A DNA stretch of 52,130 nucleotides from Cytophagaceae bacterium. Lineage in GTDB: Bacteria > Bacteroidota > Bacteroidia > Cytophagales > Spirosomataceae. This document shows positions 45,112 to 52,130 of this stretch, one piece after another. The stretch covers positions 1-52,130 of the forward strand of contig JAIXOL010000080.1 of the NCBI GenBank assembly GCA_027486845.1, written 5' to 3'. Position 1 is the stretch's first letter. Each line of letters begins with the position of its first letter. A program made the translations under genes and the position numbers. Under the pieces are notes generated by a model that did not search any database, was not told the origin of the DNA, and saw nothing but the letters and a program-made list of their open reading frames with translations.

Positions 45112-45807
45112 ATGTTACAGGCAAAGAATTTAACTAAAACTTATGGAGAGCAAACGGCTCTCAACAGTCTGAATTTGACTATCAATGAGGGAGAAATATT
45201 TGCTCTTTTGGGGCAAAATGGTGCGGGTAAAACCACTACTATCAACTGCTTTTTGGGCTTTATCCAGCCTTCGGGTGGATCGGTAAGCATCAACGGCGTT
45301 TCGGTGGCAGAAAATGCTCTTGAAACTAAAAAACACCTCGCCTACATTCCCGAAACGGTTATGTTATACCCTAATCTCTCGGGTATTGAAAACTTAGAGT
45401 TTTTCTCATCTTTAGCAGGTTTTTCTTATGGAAAAGATGAATTAAGCTCGTTTTTGAGCAAAGCAGGTTTGCAAAATACGGCTCACAATCAGCGAGTTGG
45501 TGGCTATTCAAAAGGTATGCGACAAAAAGTAGGCATTGCAATTGCCATCGCTAAAAAAGCCAAAGCTCTTTTACTCGATGAACCAACTTCGGGACTTGAC
45601 CCCAAGGCTTCCAACGAATTTTCGGAGATTTTACGTAAATTGGCTCAAAACGGAACGGCTGTGCTGATGGCTACCCACGATATTTTCAGAGCGAAAGAAG
45701 TAGCCAATCGCATCGGAATCATGAAAGAGGGAAACTTAGTTTCTGTGATAGATGCCAAAGAAATTTCGGCCAATGAGTTAGAAAAACTGTACTTACAAAC
45801 AGTGTGA
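45112..45807 (+). CDS. ABC transporter ATP-binding protein
   Basis: The 231-residue ATPase has Walker A GQNGAGKTT (residues 34-42), the signature GGYSKGMRQK near residue 137, Walker B ALLLDEPTSGLDP near residue 160 and the H-loop ATHD near residue 188. It matches the CcmA/NatA type that drives ABC-2 permeases. It lies 90 bp after the second permease and lacks a promoter I can see; its leader is made of AATAGTCAATAAAAAATAGA-like words. It powers the two DUF3526 permeases. Confidence 0.93.
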   Translation: MLQAKNLTKTYGEQTALNSLNLTINEGEIFALLGQNGAGKTTTINCFLGFIQPSGGSVSINGVSVAENALETKKHLAYIPETVMLYPNLSGIENLEFFSSLAGFSYGKDELSSFLSKAGLQNTAHNQRVGGYSKGMRQKVGIAIAIAKKAKALLLDEPTSGLDPKASNEFSEILRKLAQNGTAVLMATHDIFRAKEVANRIGIMKEGNLVSVIDAKEISANELEKLYLQTV

Positions 45808-45851
45808 AACCATTAAAAAAATCATCGAAGCAAAGAATATACTACCCTGCT

Positions 45852-45942
45852 GCATAACAAACGTTTCAAAATAATGGGTGGTTTGATTGCCTTTTTAAAT
45901 TTGGAAGCACTCTTGGTAAGTTCTGCTTATCGCCTGTTATGT
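45852..45942. other. attC-like inverted-repeat element (candidate)
   Basis: GCATAAC (45852-45858) and GTTATGT (45936-45942) are inverted with one mismatch and extend to 8 of 9 paired positions. The 91-bp length and the TAACAAACG...CGCCTGTTATG ends resemble integron attC sites. The inner L boxes do not pair well. No integrase or cassette gene is nearby. Confidence 0.25.
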
Positions 45943-46018
45943 AAGCGAAAAAGTACCTACCCTAAAATGGAGTCAGAAATAATACTTGAATGATGATAAT
46001 AATGGTCAAATTTTCTTA

Positions 46019-48952
46019 TTATTTCTTCACTCCTTTTTGTAAAAACTCTAATAAATCGGCCATTTCCTGAGTTGAAAGGGCATTTTCAAAGCCCTCCATC
46101 ATCAAAGAAGTACCCAAAGAGCGAAACGACTTAATATCGCTTTTACTAACCATTACTTTTTCACCACCAACTTTATGAATCGTAACCGATTTATCGGTTT
46201 CGTTGGCCACGATTCCCATATGTATGACTCCGCTTTTGGTTTCGAGGCTATGATTCACATATTTAGGGTCAACGGCGGCGTTGGGGTCAATAATATCATG
46301 CATAACTGTGGCTTTGCTTTTTCTGCTAATTTCGGTCAGAACAGGTCCTACTTCATTGCCTATACTACCGTATTTATGGCAAGTAGCACAGGTAGCACTA
46401 AATACTTTCTCGCCATTTAGAGCATTGCCTTTTAGTGTTAGAGCGGGTTTCATTTTATCCATAGCGGCTTGCCGATTACTGACGCCCGAATCGCTGAAAA
46501 GTTTTTTGGCTCGGCGTTTGGTGTTTTCGTCATCCGTCCACCAAAGCAAAGTACGTCTTCTTTCAAGGTCAAAATTCATTTCCCCGATATTAATAATACC
46601 CTTTTCAAGTCCAGTTAATAATGCATCATGATTAGATTCAATATAGAGCAATAAATCACTCGAATAACGACGGGTTTGTGGACTCAGGTCTTTCCACATG
46701 GCTACCACTTTATTACCAATTTCTTTTTCTCTGTAATTTGAAAGCTGTCGCAGAGCGTTTTCTTGCAACTTGAGCGGTTGAATATTATTCAGACAATCGT
46801 ACAAAATTGTCGATTTTTGCTGATATGGCACAAAATCAAGTAGAGATAAATATTGTATCCGAACCGAATCTAGCAATGAAGTATTCAGTACATTTTTTGC
46901 GGCCTCATTGCTATACTGCAAAAATTGGGGAGCGGGATTCAATTTTAGTTTTTGCCGTACTGATGCCAGTTGAGTCAATAAATCTAATTGTGCATTTTTT
47001 TCGAGAGATTCTAACTGATTTTCAATTGTTTTTCCCTCAATTTTACCCATATTTTGAGCTAACTGTTTCATCACAAATGCTCGGTCTTTATCTGAAAGAT
47101 TGGATGATTGAAGACTTGATAACACTGAAACCACATCATCAACTGAACCCGATGTATTCAAAGCCAAAGAAGCAAGCAAAGCCGAATTAGGACGCTTTTC
47201 TTGTGCAATTTGCGAGAAAAATTGAGCTGTTTTACTTTGAGCCGCCAAAGTCACTGCCGCTACATTCCACTCATCAGTAGATAGTTGTGTCGATTGAGCC
47301 AAGGCATTGAGCAGTTTTACCTGATTTTTTTGATAGGTAGGATGATTTTCAGGCAGGGTGCTTAAACTCAAAGCTGCTTGCATACGCACACGGGGGTCTG
47401 AATCTTGCAGTAATTCTAAGACTTTTATCAAAATACTTTCATTTTCGGAAATATAATTTTCGGCAATTTTCAGAACGCTTTCTTTAAGCGAAGCCGTACC
47501 ATTTTGCAAAGCCTCCACCACTTCATTGGCAGTCAACTTACCCGAATGACTCAGAATCCAAAGTGCGTGCAAGCGAGCCAATTGATTTTCTGAATTGAGC
47601 AGTTTTTTCAAACCCACTAAGGTTTCATTGCTCAATAAGTTTTCCATCAAGAGCCTATGAGCGGCATTTCGCACCCACTGATTCGGATTTTCGAGCGATT
47701 TCAATAAGCCTTCTGTATTCCTAAATTGCTCAAAATTAATTTTCTCATGCCCCTCGACCAAAGAAATCTTGTACACTCTTCCTTGGTTTTTGCCTGCATT
47801 GAGATCTAATGTTTTTTCGATTTCGTCAGGAATCCACTCAGGATGCTCAATCACCTTTCGATGAATATCAATAACATATAACGAACCATCAGGACCAACA
47901 CTCATGTTTACTGGCCTGAAAGCCCTATCGGTACTCGCCAAAAAGTCTTTGTTTTCAAAAATCCTAGAAGCCGTAAATGATGTCCCATTAGGATTTATTT
48001 TATCAACGTGTATTAGGTTTAGCACCACATCAGCTACCCAAACGGTATTTTTATATTTTTCGCCAAAAGCACCACCACCATAGTACGTCACACCACAAGA
48101 GCCTGAAAAATAACCCGACTGCTCTGGGTGATTCACACGGTCTTCCTGCTCGCCAATCGGAAAAATACGGGCTAGACCGTTTTCGTCATGGTCTGATATA
48201 TTTTGAAGGGTATTTTCAGGTAAAATGGGCTTGCCTTTGAGGTATCGGTCGGGGAAAACTGAATGTGAAATATGCGTGAGGTTATGGGTCTCAAAAATGC
48301 GTCCGTATTCATCCATTCCAAGTCCAAAGCCCCCCGAAGATTCTCCAAGGCGTTCCATTTTCCGAGTTTCGAGGTTAAATCTCAAATCTTGTCCACGTAA
48401 ATTAATTACGGTGGTGGTATCGCCCCACCAGTAAGGTTTACCATCGTTTCCACCATTAGCGGCATAAATCCAGTTATCGATGCCGTAAGTAAGTCCATTA
48501 TAGTTATGTTGCAAATTATCTTTCACAAAACCACCCATCAAAGTATCAATTTTATCAACACGAGAGTCTTGATTAGTATCGTACAATTGAAGCAGATAAG
48601 GTGGAGCCGCGACTAAAACGCCTTTTTTATAAGGCATGAAAGAATCGGCCAATCCTAAATCTTCAGCAAAAACAACGGTGCTATCGTATACACCATCGTT
48701 GTTTTTATCTTTCAAAACCAACAAACGGCTTTGTTTATCCTCCATCGGATACCCTGGCATTTCGAGTACCATAGCATCACCATTTTCATTAAATTCTAAA
48801 TCTACAGGGTCTTTTATGAGTGGTTCGGAAGCGACCAATTCTAAGTTAAAACCTTTTTCGATTTCAAAGCCTTCGGGACTTTGATGTGGCTTATTACAAG
48901 AGTATAAACCAATACAAATAGACGACAAAATAATAAAGGTATTCTTCGACAT
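46019..48952 (-). CDS. PVC-type dehydrogenase lipoprotein with HEAT repeats and cytochrome c
   Basis: From ATG 48952 the protein has 977 residues and a lipoprotein signal (LYSC, lipid Cys19). Residues 30-400 form a soluble-dehydrogenase-like beta-propeller (GFNLELVASEPLIKDPVDLEF in shorter words, RAFRPVNMSVGPDGSLYVIDI). Residues about 410-800 are HEAT-like helical repeats. A C-terminal cytochrome c domain carries ATCATCHK with the CxxCH haem site. The family is common in Planctomycetes and Bacteroidota and is thought to oxidise sugars or other periplasmic compounds. It is alone in its strand and convergent with the ABC genes. Confidence 0.88.
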   Translation of the reverse strand: MSKNTFIILSSICIGLYSCNKPHQSPEGFEIEKGFNLELVASEPLIKDPVDLEFNENGDAMVLEMPGYPMEDKQSRLLVLKDKNNDGVYDSTVVFAEDLGLADSFMPYKKGVLVAAPPYLLQLYDTNQDSRVDKIDTLMGGFVKDNLQHNYNGLTYGIDNWIYAANGGNDGKPYWWGDTTTVINLRGQDLRFNLETRKMERLGESSGGFGLGMDEYGRIFETHNLTHISHSVFPDRYLKGKPILPENTLQNISDHDENGLARIFPIGEQEDRVNHPEQSGYFSGSCGVTYYGGGAFGEKYKNTVWVADVVLNLIHVDKINPNGTSFTASRIFENKDFLASTDRAFRPVNMSVGPDGSLYVIDIHRKVIEHPEWIPDEIEKTLDLNAGKNQGRVYKISLVEGHEKINFEQFRNTEGLLKSLENPNQWVRNAAHRLLMENLLSNETLVGLKKLLNSENQLARLHALWILSHSGKLTANEVVEALQNGTASLKESVLKIAENYISENESILIKVLELLQDSDPRVRMQAALSLSTLPENHPTYQKNQVKLLNALAQSTQLSTDEWNVAAVTLAAQSKTAQFFSQIAQEKRPNSALLASLALNTSGSVDDVVSVLSSLQSSNLSDKDRAFVMKQLAQNMGKIEGKTIENQLESLEKNAQLDLLTQLASVRQKLKLNPAPQFLQYSNEAAKNVLNTSLLDSVRIQYLSLLDFVPYQQKSTILYDCLNNIQPLKLQENALRQLSNYREKEIGNKVVAMWKDLSPQTRRYSSDLLLYIESNHDALLTGLEKGIINIGEMNFDLERRRTLLWWTDDENTKRRAKKLFSDSGVSNRQAAMDKMKPALTLKGNALNGEKVFSATCATCHKYGSIGNEVGPVLTEISRKSKATVMHDIIDPNAAVDPKYVNHSLETKSGVIHMGIVANETDKSVTIHKVGGEKVMVSKSDIKSFRSLGTSLMMEGFENALSTQEMADLLEFLQKGVKK

Positions 48953-49099
48953 TGTAGGAGAATTTAATGTTGAGGTTATCTTGATATAATACAAATATAG
49001 AATATTTAAATTTAATTTTTATTAGCAACAAAGATGAATTTCAAATGATTGATATATAGTTTTTAACTTTATTAGCAAGGTAGTTACATTTTTATAATC

Positions 49100-49774
49100 A
49101 TGCAGAAAAAAATGCCTCGTTTAAAAATTTTATTATTTATATACGCAAAATTAACCGTACAAATACTAAATAAATATGGTCGAAATATCATTTCGGACTC
49201 AACAATTCTAAAAGAAACCATCAAAAAAGACCTCAATAAAAAAAATTGGTACGAAACCAAGATTATATACCTAATATTACTTTAAACATCAAATACGCCA
49301 CTAGCCAAAATGTTTTCTATACCCAATTGTACAAAAACCCATCGTTTTTAACGAGGTTTCCCGTGGCATAAACAGTGAAATCAGTGCGGAAAGATTTGAA
49401 TGGACAAGATTATCGCCTAAAAATAAATGATGCTTATCGACCTTATTCGGTTTTACTTGTCAAAAGTTTGAAATGCTGCCAGACACGTTTTCTGTGGACA
49501 GGCATCAAGCATAATCTGGACATTATATTTATATTGATAACCTCAAAACGAAAAAGGAACTCAAAATACCCACGCCATTTGATACTTTGGTGTAAGTAGC
49601 TCATCCTGAATTTATGAAACTGCCCGAAGAAGTAATCAAAAACCAAGAGCTATTGAAAACTGTCATGCAAAACACGGTTTCACTGTGGACACTATGGAAT
49701 AGTGGCACTTTAAATATGTGAGTTATACAGTTTTTGAACTGTTTGATATTCCTTTTAGTAAATTGGAAATGTAA
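49100..49774 (+). pseudogene. decayed VanX/DdpX-type D-Ala-D-Ala dipeptidase
   Basis: Pieces in three frames line up with peptidase M15D: a short exported N-terminus, LNIKYATSQNVFYTQLYKN, VRKDLNGQDYRLKINDAYRP, KTKKELKIPTPFDTL, FMKLPEEVIKNQELLKTVM, then KHGFTVDTME-stop-WHFKYVSYTVF and FELFDIPFSKLEM. The catalytic EWWHF is broken by TAG, the zinc motif SxHxxGxAxD is blurred, and several frameshifts and stops occur. It once would have cut D-Ala-D-Ala. Confidence 0.88.
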
Positions 49775-49818
49775 AAAAGATTTATGGACCAATCATCATT
49801 TATTTGAAGCAGTTTTGA

Positions 49819-50185
49819 TTACCTCACGACCTCCGTTTGCTCAATGATATAGTTGAGGAGGTCGATGTCGGCTTCGTTTGTCTTGAAAATTCCTTTAATG
49901 GTACAGACACCGTAAGTGTTGAAATGCTGTCCTTTTTTCTTGAAATTTAGTTCAATCAATGATTCTAGGTTAAAAGCACCGCAGAAAAAACACGAAGTCA
50001 TTGGATTAGCAGAAATTACATAAAGTCTCGATTTTACATCTATTGGAATGATATAGGCTTAGATAAAAACTGGTCGGCCATTAAGTACCGAAACATTTTT
50101 TTTCGAAAGTTGGTTAGATAAAATATTCACCTTCCTCAACATTCAATTTTCTACTAAACTTCTGAGCCTCTTCATACCAAAAAAC
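49819..50185 (-). pseudogene. decayed DUF3299-like periplasmic protein
   Basis: Minus-strand pieces read WYEEAQKFSRKLNVEEGEYF, KKNVSVLNGRPVFI, stop, AYIIPIDVKSRLYVISANP, MTSCFFCGAFN and ESLIELNF...IIEQTEV. The GYIIPID and SCFFCG marks fit DUF3299-like proteins of Bacteroidota (family named from memory). Two stops and one frameshift in an A-run break it. The last 60 codons (49819-50001) remain open and could be mistaken for a gene. Confidence 0.7.
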
Positions 50186-50227
50186 TAAAAATGATGAAAG
50201 CTCGAATTGAACGTTTGAAACAATAGA

Positions 50228-51127
50228 TTACTTCTTGCTCTCTTTTTCACTATGCACAAGCAAAGCATCACGCACTGAAATGTTTATTTCAAAACCCAAA
50301 ATTAGAATCAAGGCTACTAAATAAATCCAAACCATAAGTGCGATAAGTGTTCCGATTGAACCGTATAGTTTATTATAAGAGTTGAAATTGGCCAAATAAA
50401 AAGAAAAAAGGTTGGTAGCTAAAATACCAAGTACAGATGCAATCAACGCCCCAAAATTAAAGAATCGAAGGCGTTTATGAACGGCAGGGGCAAAGTAATA
50501 AATGGCACAAATACCTATATAGAAAATGAGGAAAATACCGCCATAACGCACAATATGGAGCAAATAGAAGTTAAAATTTTCATCAAGAAGCCCTTTGTCG
50601 AACAAAAAATCAATCAAAAATGTACCAACAACCAAAATCAAAATGGCACAAATCAAGACCGCAATTAATAGAACCGTCAGAAACAAGGCAATCATTCGTG
50701 CTCTGAAATAAGTTCGTTTTTCACGTACTTGTAATGCCATATTAAAAGCTCCCATCAGCGACATCATACCGTTGGTTGCCGCAAATACTGTAAAGAAAAA
50801 ACCAAAAGAAAGTATGTCGCTTCTCTTACGACTTACAATATCTTGAATCGTGTTAGACGTATTTTCGTAAATTCCTTTGGGCAGAACATTACCCAAAAAC
50901 TCCATAATAAGCTGGTCGAGATGTTGTATTGGAATGTAGGGAATGAGCGTAAATAAAAAGATAACCCCAGGAAAAACAGCTAATAAAAAACTATATGAAA
51001 CTGCCGCCGCTCGTTGGTCAATATCAAACACAATGACTTTTTGCCAAAGAATTTTCAGCACATGATACAGCGACACGGTGGTGTCCCAAAGATAAATGCT
51101 TTTAAGAAATTTAATGATACGTTTCAA
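50228..51127 (-). CDS. YihY/BrkB family inner-membrane protein
   Basis: The 299-residue protein has six predicted helices and the YihY/BrkB pattern: RAAAVSYSFLLAVFPGVIFLF in helix 1, TNGMMSLMGAFNMAL, and YNKLYGSIGTLIALMVWIYL with LILGFEIN near the C-terminus. The family was once misnamed ribonuclease BN; its transport or envelope role is unsettled. The only suitable start is a TTG at 51127 giving MKRIIKFLKSIY, an unusual start codon here. It diverges from the Crp/Fnr gene. Confidence 0.88.
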   Translation of the reverse strand: MKRIIKFLKSIYLWDTTVSLYHVLKILWQKVIVFDIDQRAAAVSYSFLLAVFPGVIFLFTLIPYIPIQHLDQLIMEFLGNVLPKGIYENTSNTIQDIVSRKRSDILSFGFFFTVFAATNGMMSLMGAFNMALQVREKRTYFRARMIALFLTVLLIAVLICAILILVVGTFLIDFLFDKGLLDENFNFYLLHIVRYGGIFLIFYIGICAIYYFAPAVHKRLRFFNFGALIASVLGILATNLFSFYLANFNSYNKLYGSIGTLIALMVWIYLVALILILGFEINISVRDALLVHSEKESKK

Positions 51128-51348
51128 GGAAAAAACAATTTGGTTATTGGCAAAGATGGCAATTTTTCGATAAAATTAGCAGAAAAAATACTTAAACGAT
51201 TTTAGGATAAGGTTCTATTTTTTCTGTATTTCCATTTTAACACCACAAACTTGCTACCTATCAACTTATTATCACTTTTTGATGTGTGCATAATTAATGA
51301 TTACAAAAATATAATTTATATTTATGCAAATTTAACTTTTGTATAAAA

Positions 51349-51960
51349 ATGAAACACGCAACCACCACCCTCTTCCAACTATTCCAGTCTTTTGGCGTCT
51401 TTTCTTCCGCCGAAATTGAGCAAATCATACAATATTTTGAGTATAAAAGTTATACCAAAGGAACTATTATTGTAGATATTGGGCAAGTAAACGATAAAAT
51501 GTATTTTGTCGAAAACGGTGTGCTTAGAGAATTTTCTTACCAAGATCAAGAACAAGACCTAGACGAAAACGAAGACCAAACTATTACGCAATGGTTAATG
51601 TCAGAAAATAATTTTGTGTATTTGGTTGAAAGTTTTTTGGATCAGAAACCTTCTACAATTGCTTTAGAAGTGATTGAAAAAGCTAAACTTTGGGTGATTT
51701 CAAAGCAGAATATGGATAAATTATACCTTGAATTTCCTCAGCTGAATCTCGTTGGGAGGTTGATGGTAGAACAATACCTAAAAAAATATGAGATTTATAT
51801 TGGTATGCTACGCCAAAGCTCAAAAGCACGCTTAGACTGGTTTTATAATTTTCACCCAGAACTTGCCAATCGTGTGCCACTCAAATATATTGCTACTTAT
51901 CTAAATATAACACCCTCAACGCTAAGTAGAGTTAGAAAAAGGCTGTTAAGTAAGAAATAA
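51349..51960 (+). CDS. Crp/Fnr-family transcriptional regulator
   Basis: The 203-residue protein has a cyclic-nucleotide-binding-type beta-roll in residues 18-125 (YTKGTIIVDIGQVNDKMYFV, NGVLREFSY) and a C-terminal winged-helix end (VPLKYIATYLNITPSTLSRVRKRL). It lacks Fnr-type Cys residues, so it does not hold an iron-sulfur cluster. Bacteroidota Crp/Fnr members of this type usually control nearby or single stress genes. It diverges from yihY across 221 bp and has its own strong terminator. The signal it senses is unknown. Confidence 0.88.
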   Translation: MKHATTTLFQLFQSFGVFSSAEIEQIIQYFEYKSYTKGTIIVDIGQVNDKMYFVENGVLREFSYQDQEQDLDENEDQTITQWLMSENNFVYLVESFLDQKPSTIALEVIEKAKLWVISKQNMDKLYLEFPQLNLVGRLMVEQYLKKYEIYIGMLRQSSKARLDWFYNFHPELANRVPLKYIATYLNITPSTLSRVRKRLLSKK

Positions 51961-51974
51961 GTGTAGATACACAG

Positions 51975-52017
51975 ATTGCTTTTGGACAAGTTTTTTCTTG
52001 CTCAAAAGCAATTTTTT
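51975..52017 (+). terminator. rho-independent terminator of the Crp/Fnr gene
   Basis: ATTGCTTTTG-GA-CAAG pairs with CTTG-CT-CAAAAGCAAT around a loop of six T residues, followed by a run of T. Confidence 0.93.
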
Positions 52018-52050
52018 ATCTCAAAAACTCTTCTGACATTTGCAATAAGT

Positions 52051-52087
52051 AAGCCCCCGATGAAACTTGGCGGAATCGTGGGGGCTT
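52051..52087. repeat. GC-rich hairpin AAGCCCCC/GGGGGCTT
   Basis: An 8-bp GC-rich stem, extended by GAT/ATC with a 2-nt bulge, stands out in AT-rich DNA. No T-run follows at once (ATGTGTTTC). It may be a second terminator or the leader of the next gene, whose start could be the ATG at 52125. Confidence 0.55.
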
Positions 52088-52130
52088 ATGTGTTTCATTT
52101 TTAATCATAAAACAGTGTAAAGTTATGAAA

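Noticed and set aside
49100-49285. 61-residue plus-strand frame as a small gene
   Set aside because: It is the N-terminal piece of the decayed VanX-type gene followed by matching pieces in other frames.
49819-50001. 60-residue minus-strand frame as an independent gene
   Set aside because: It is continuous in sense with upstream pieces of a broken longer gene, so it is a pseudogene tail.
50190-50227. Plus-strand MMKARIERLKQ-like end as a transposase remnant
   Set aside because: Too short, no other transposase pieces nearby, and the opposite strand explains part of the segment.
52125-52130. ATG AAA at the very end as the start of another gene
   Set aside because: Only two codons are visible, so it cannot be supported.
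1-52130. tRNA, rRNA, CRISPR array, prophage or intact IS
   Set aside because: No cloverleaf with CCA-type end, no regular spacer array, no phage genes and no intact transposase were seen on either strand by eye.

Overview
The window reads as a chromosomal stretch of a Bacteroidota bacterium, most likely a Cytophagales member of the Emticicia/Runella kind (lineage is inference). The grounds are AT-rich DNA, A-rich start regions without clear Shine-Dalgarno sequences, Bacteroidota-type -7 boxes (TAnnTTTG), a SusC/SusD pair, many secreted proteins, CarboxypepD_reg-like domains on TonB receptors, and intergenic DNA full of small palindromes and word-like repeats.

Layout. 1-11.7 kb is mixed: an orphan antitoxin-like gene whose toxin is lost, a secreted serine hydrolase, an ASCH protein, GH125 mannosidase plus selD on the minus strand, then plus-strand housekeeping genes (RsmI-like methylase, metallo-beta-lactamase-fold hydrolase, pssA, glyA). 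12-21.2 kb holds a GH95 fucosidase/galactosidase and five consecutive exported proteins (DUF3500, beta-lactamase-fold serine hydrolase, DUF1028, amidase, alpha/beta hydrolase) behind a promoter flanked by two matching dyads. 21.2-32.2 kb is a catabolic block for acidic, rhamnose-linked oligosaccharides: GH43, GH39-like, rhamnose mutarotase, two GH105 unsaturated uronyl hydrolases, uronate isomerase, a hexuronate-type MFS carrier and an NTF2-like protein. The enzymes would trim oligosaccharides in the periplasm, the carrier would import uronates, and UxaC would start their catabolism. Two IS200/IS605-type transposase remnants bracket the GH43 gene. dapA and a SusC/SusD pair follow, each closed by a terminator.

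38.2-45.8 kb is the most interesting part: a COG0523 (CobW-type) metal GTPase diverges from a siderophore-type TonB receptor, which is followed by two ABC-2 permeases and their ATPase. The shared intergenic region carries three 15-nt palindromes built on TGCA, placed on both promoters as a Fur/Zur-type repressor would be. I read this as a metal-starvation regulon with an undescribed ABC module.

46-52.1 kb holds a large PVC-type lipoprotein with HEAT repeats and cytochrome c, a 1.1-kb graveyard with decayed VanX-type D-Ala-D-Ala dipeptidase and DUF3299-like genes, a YihY/BrkB membrane protein and a Crp/Fnr regulator. I saw no tRNA, rRNA, CRISPR array, prophage or intact insertion sequence.
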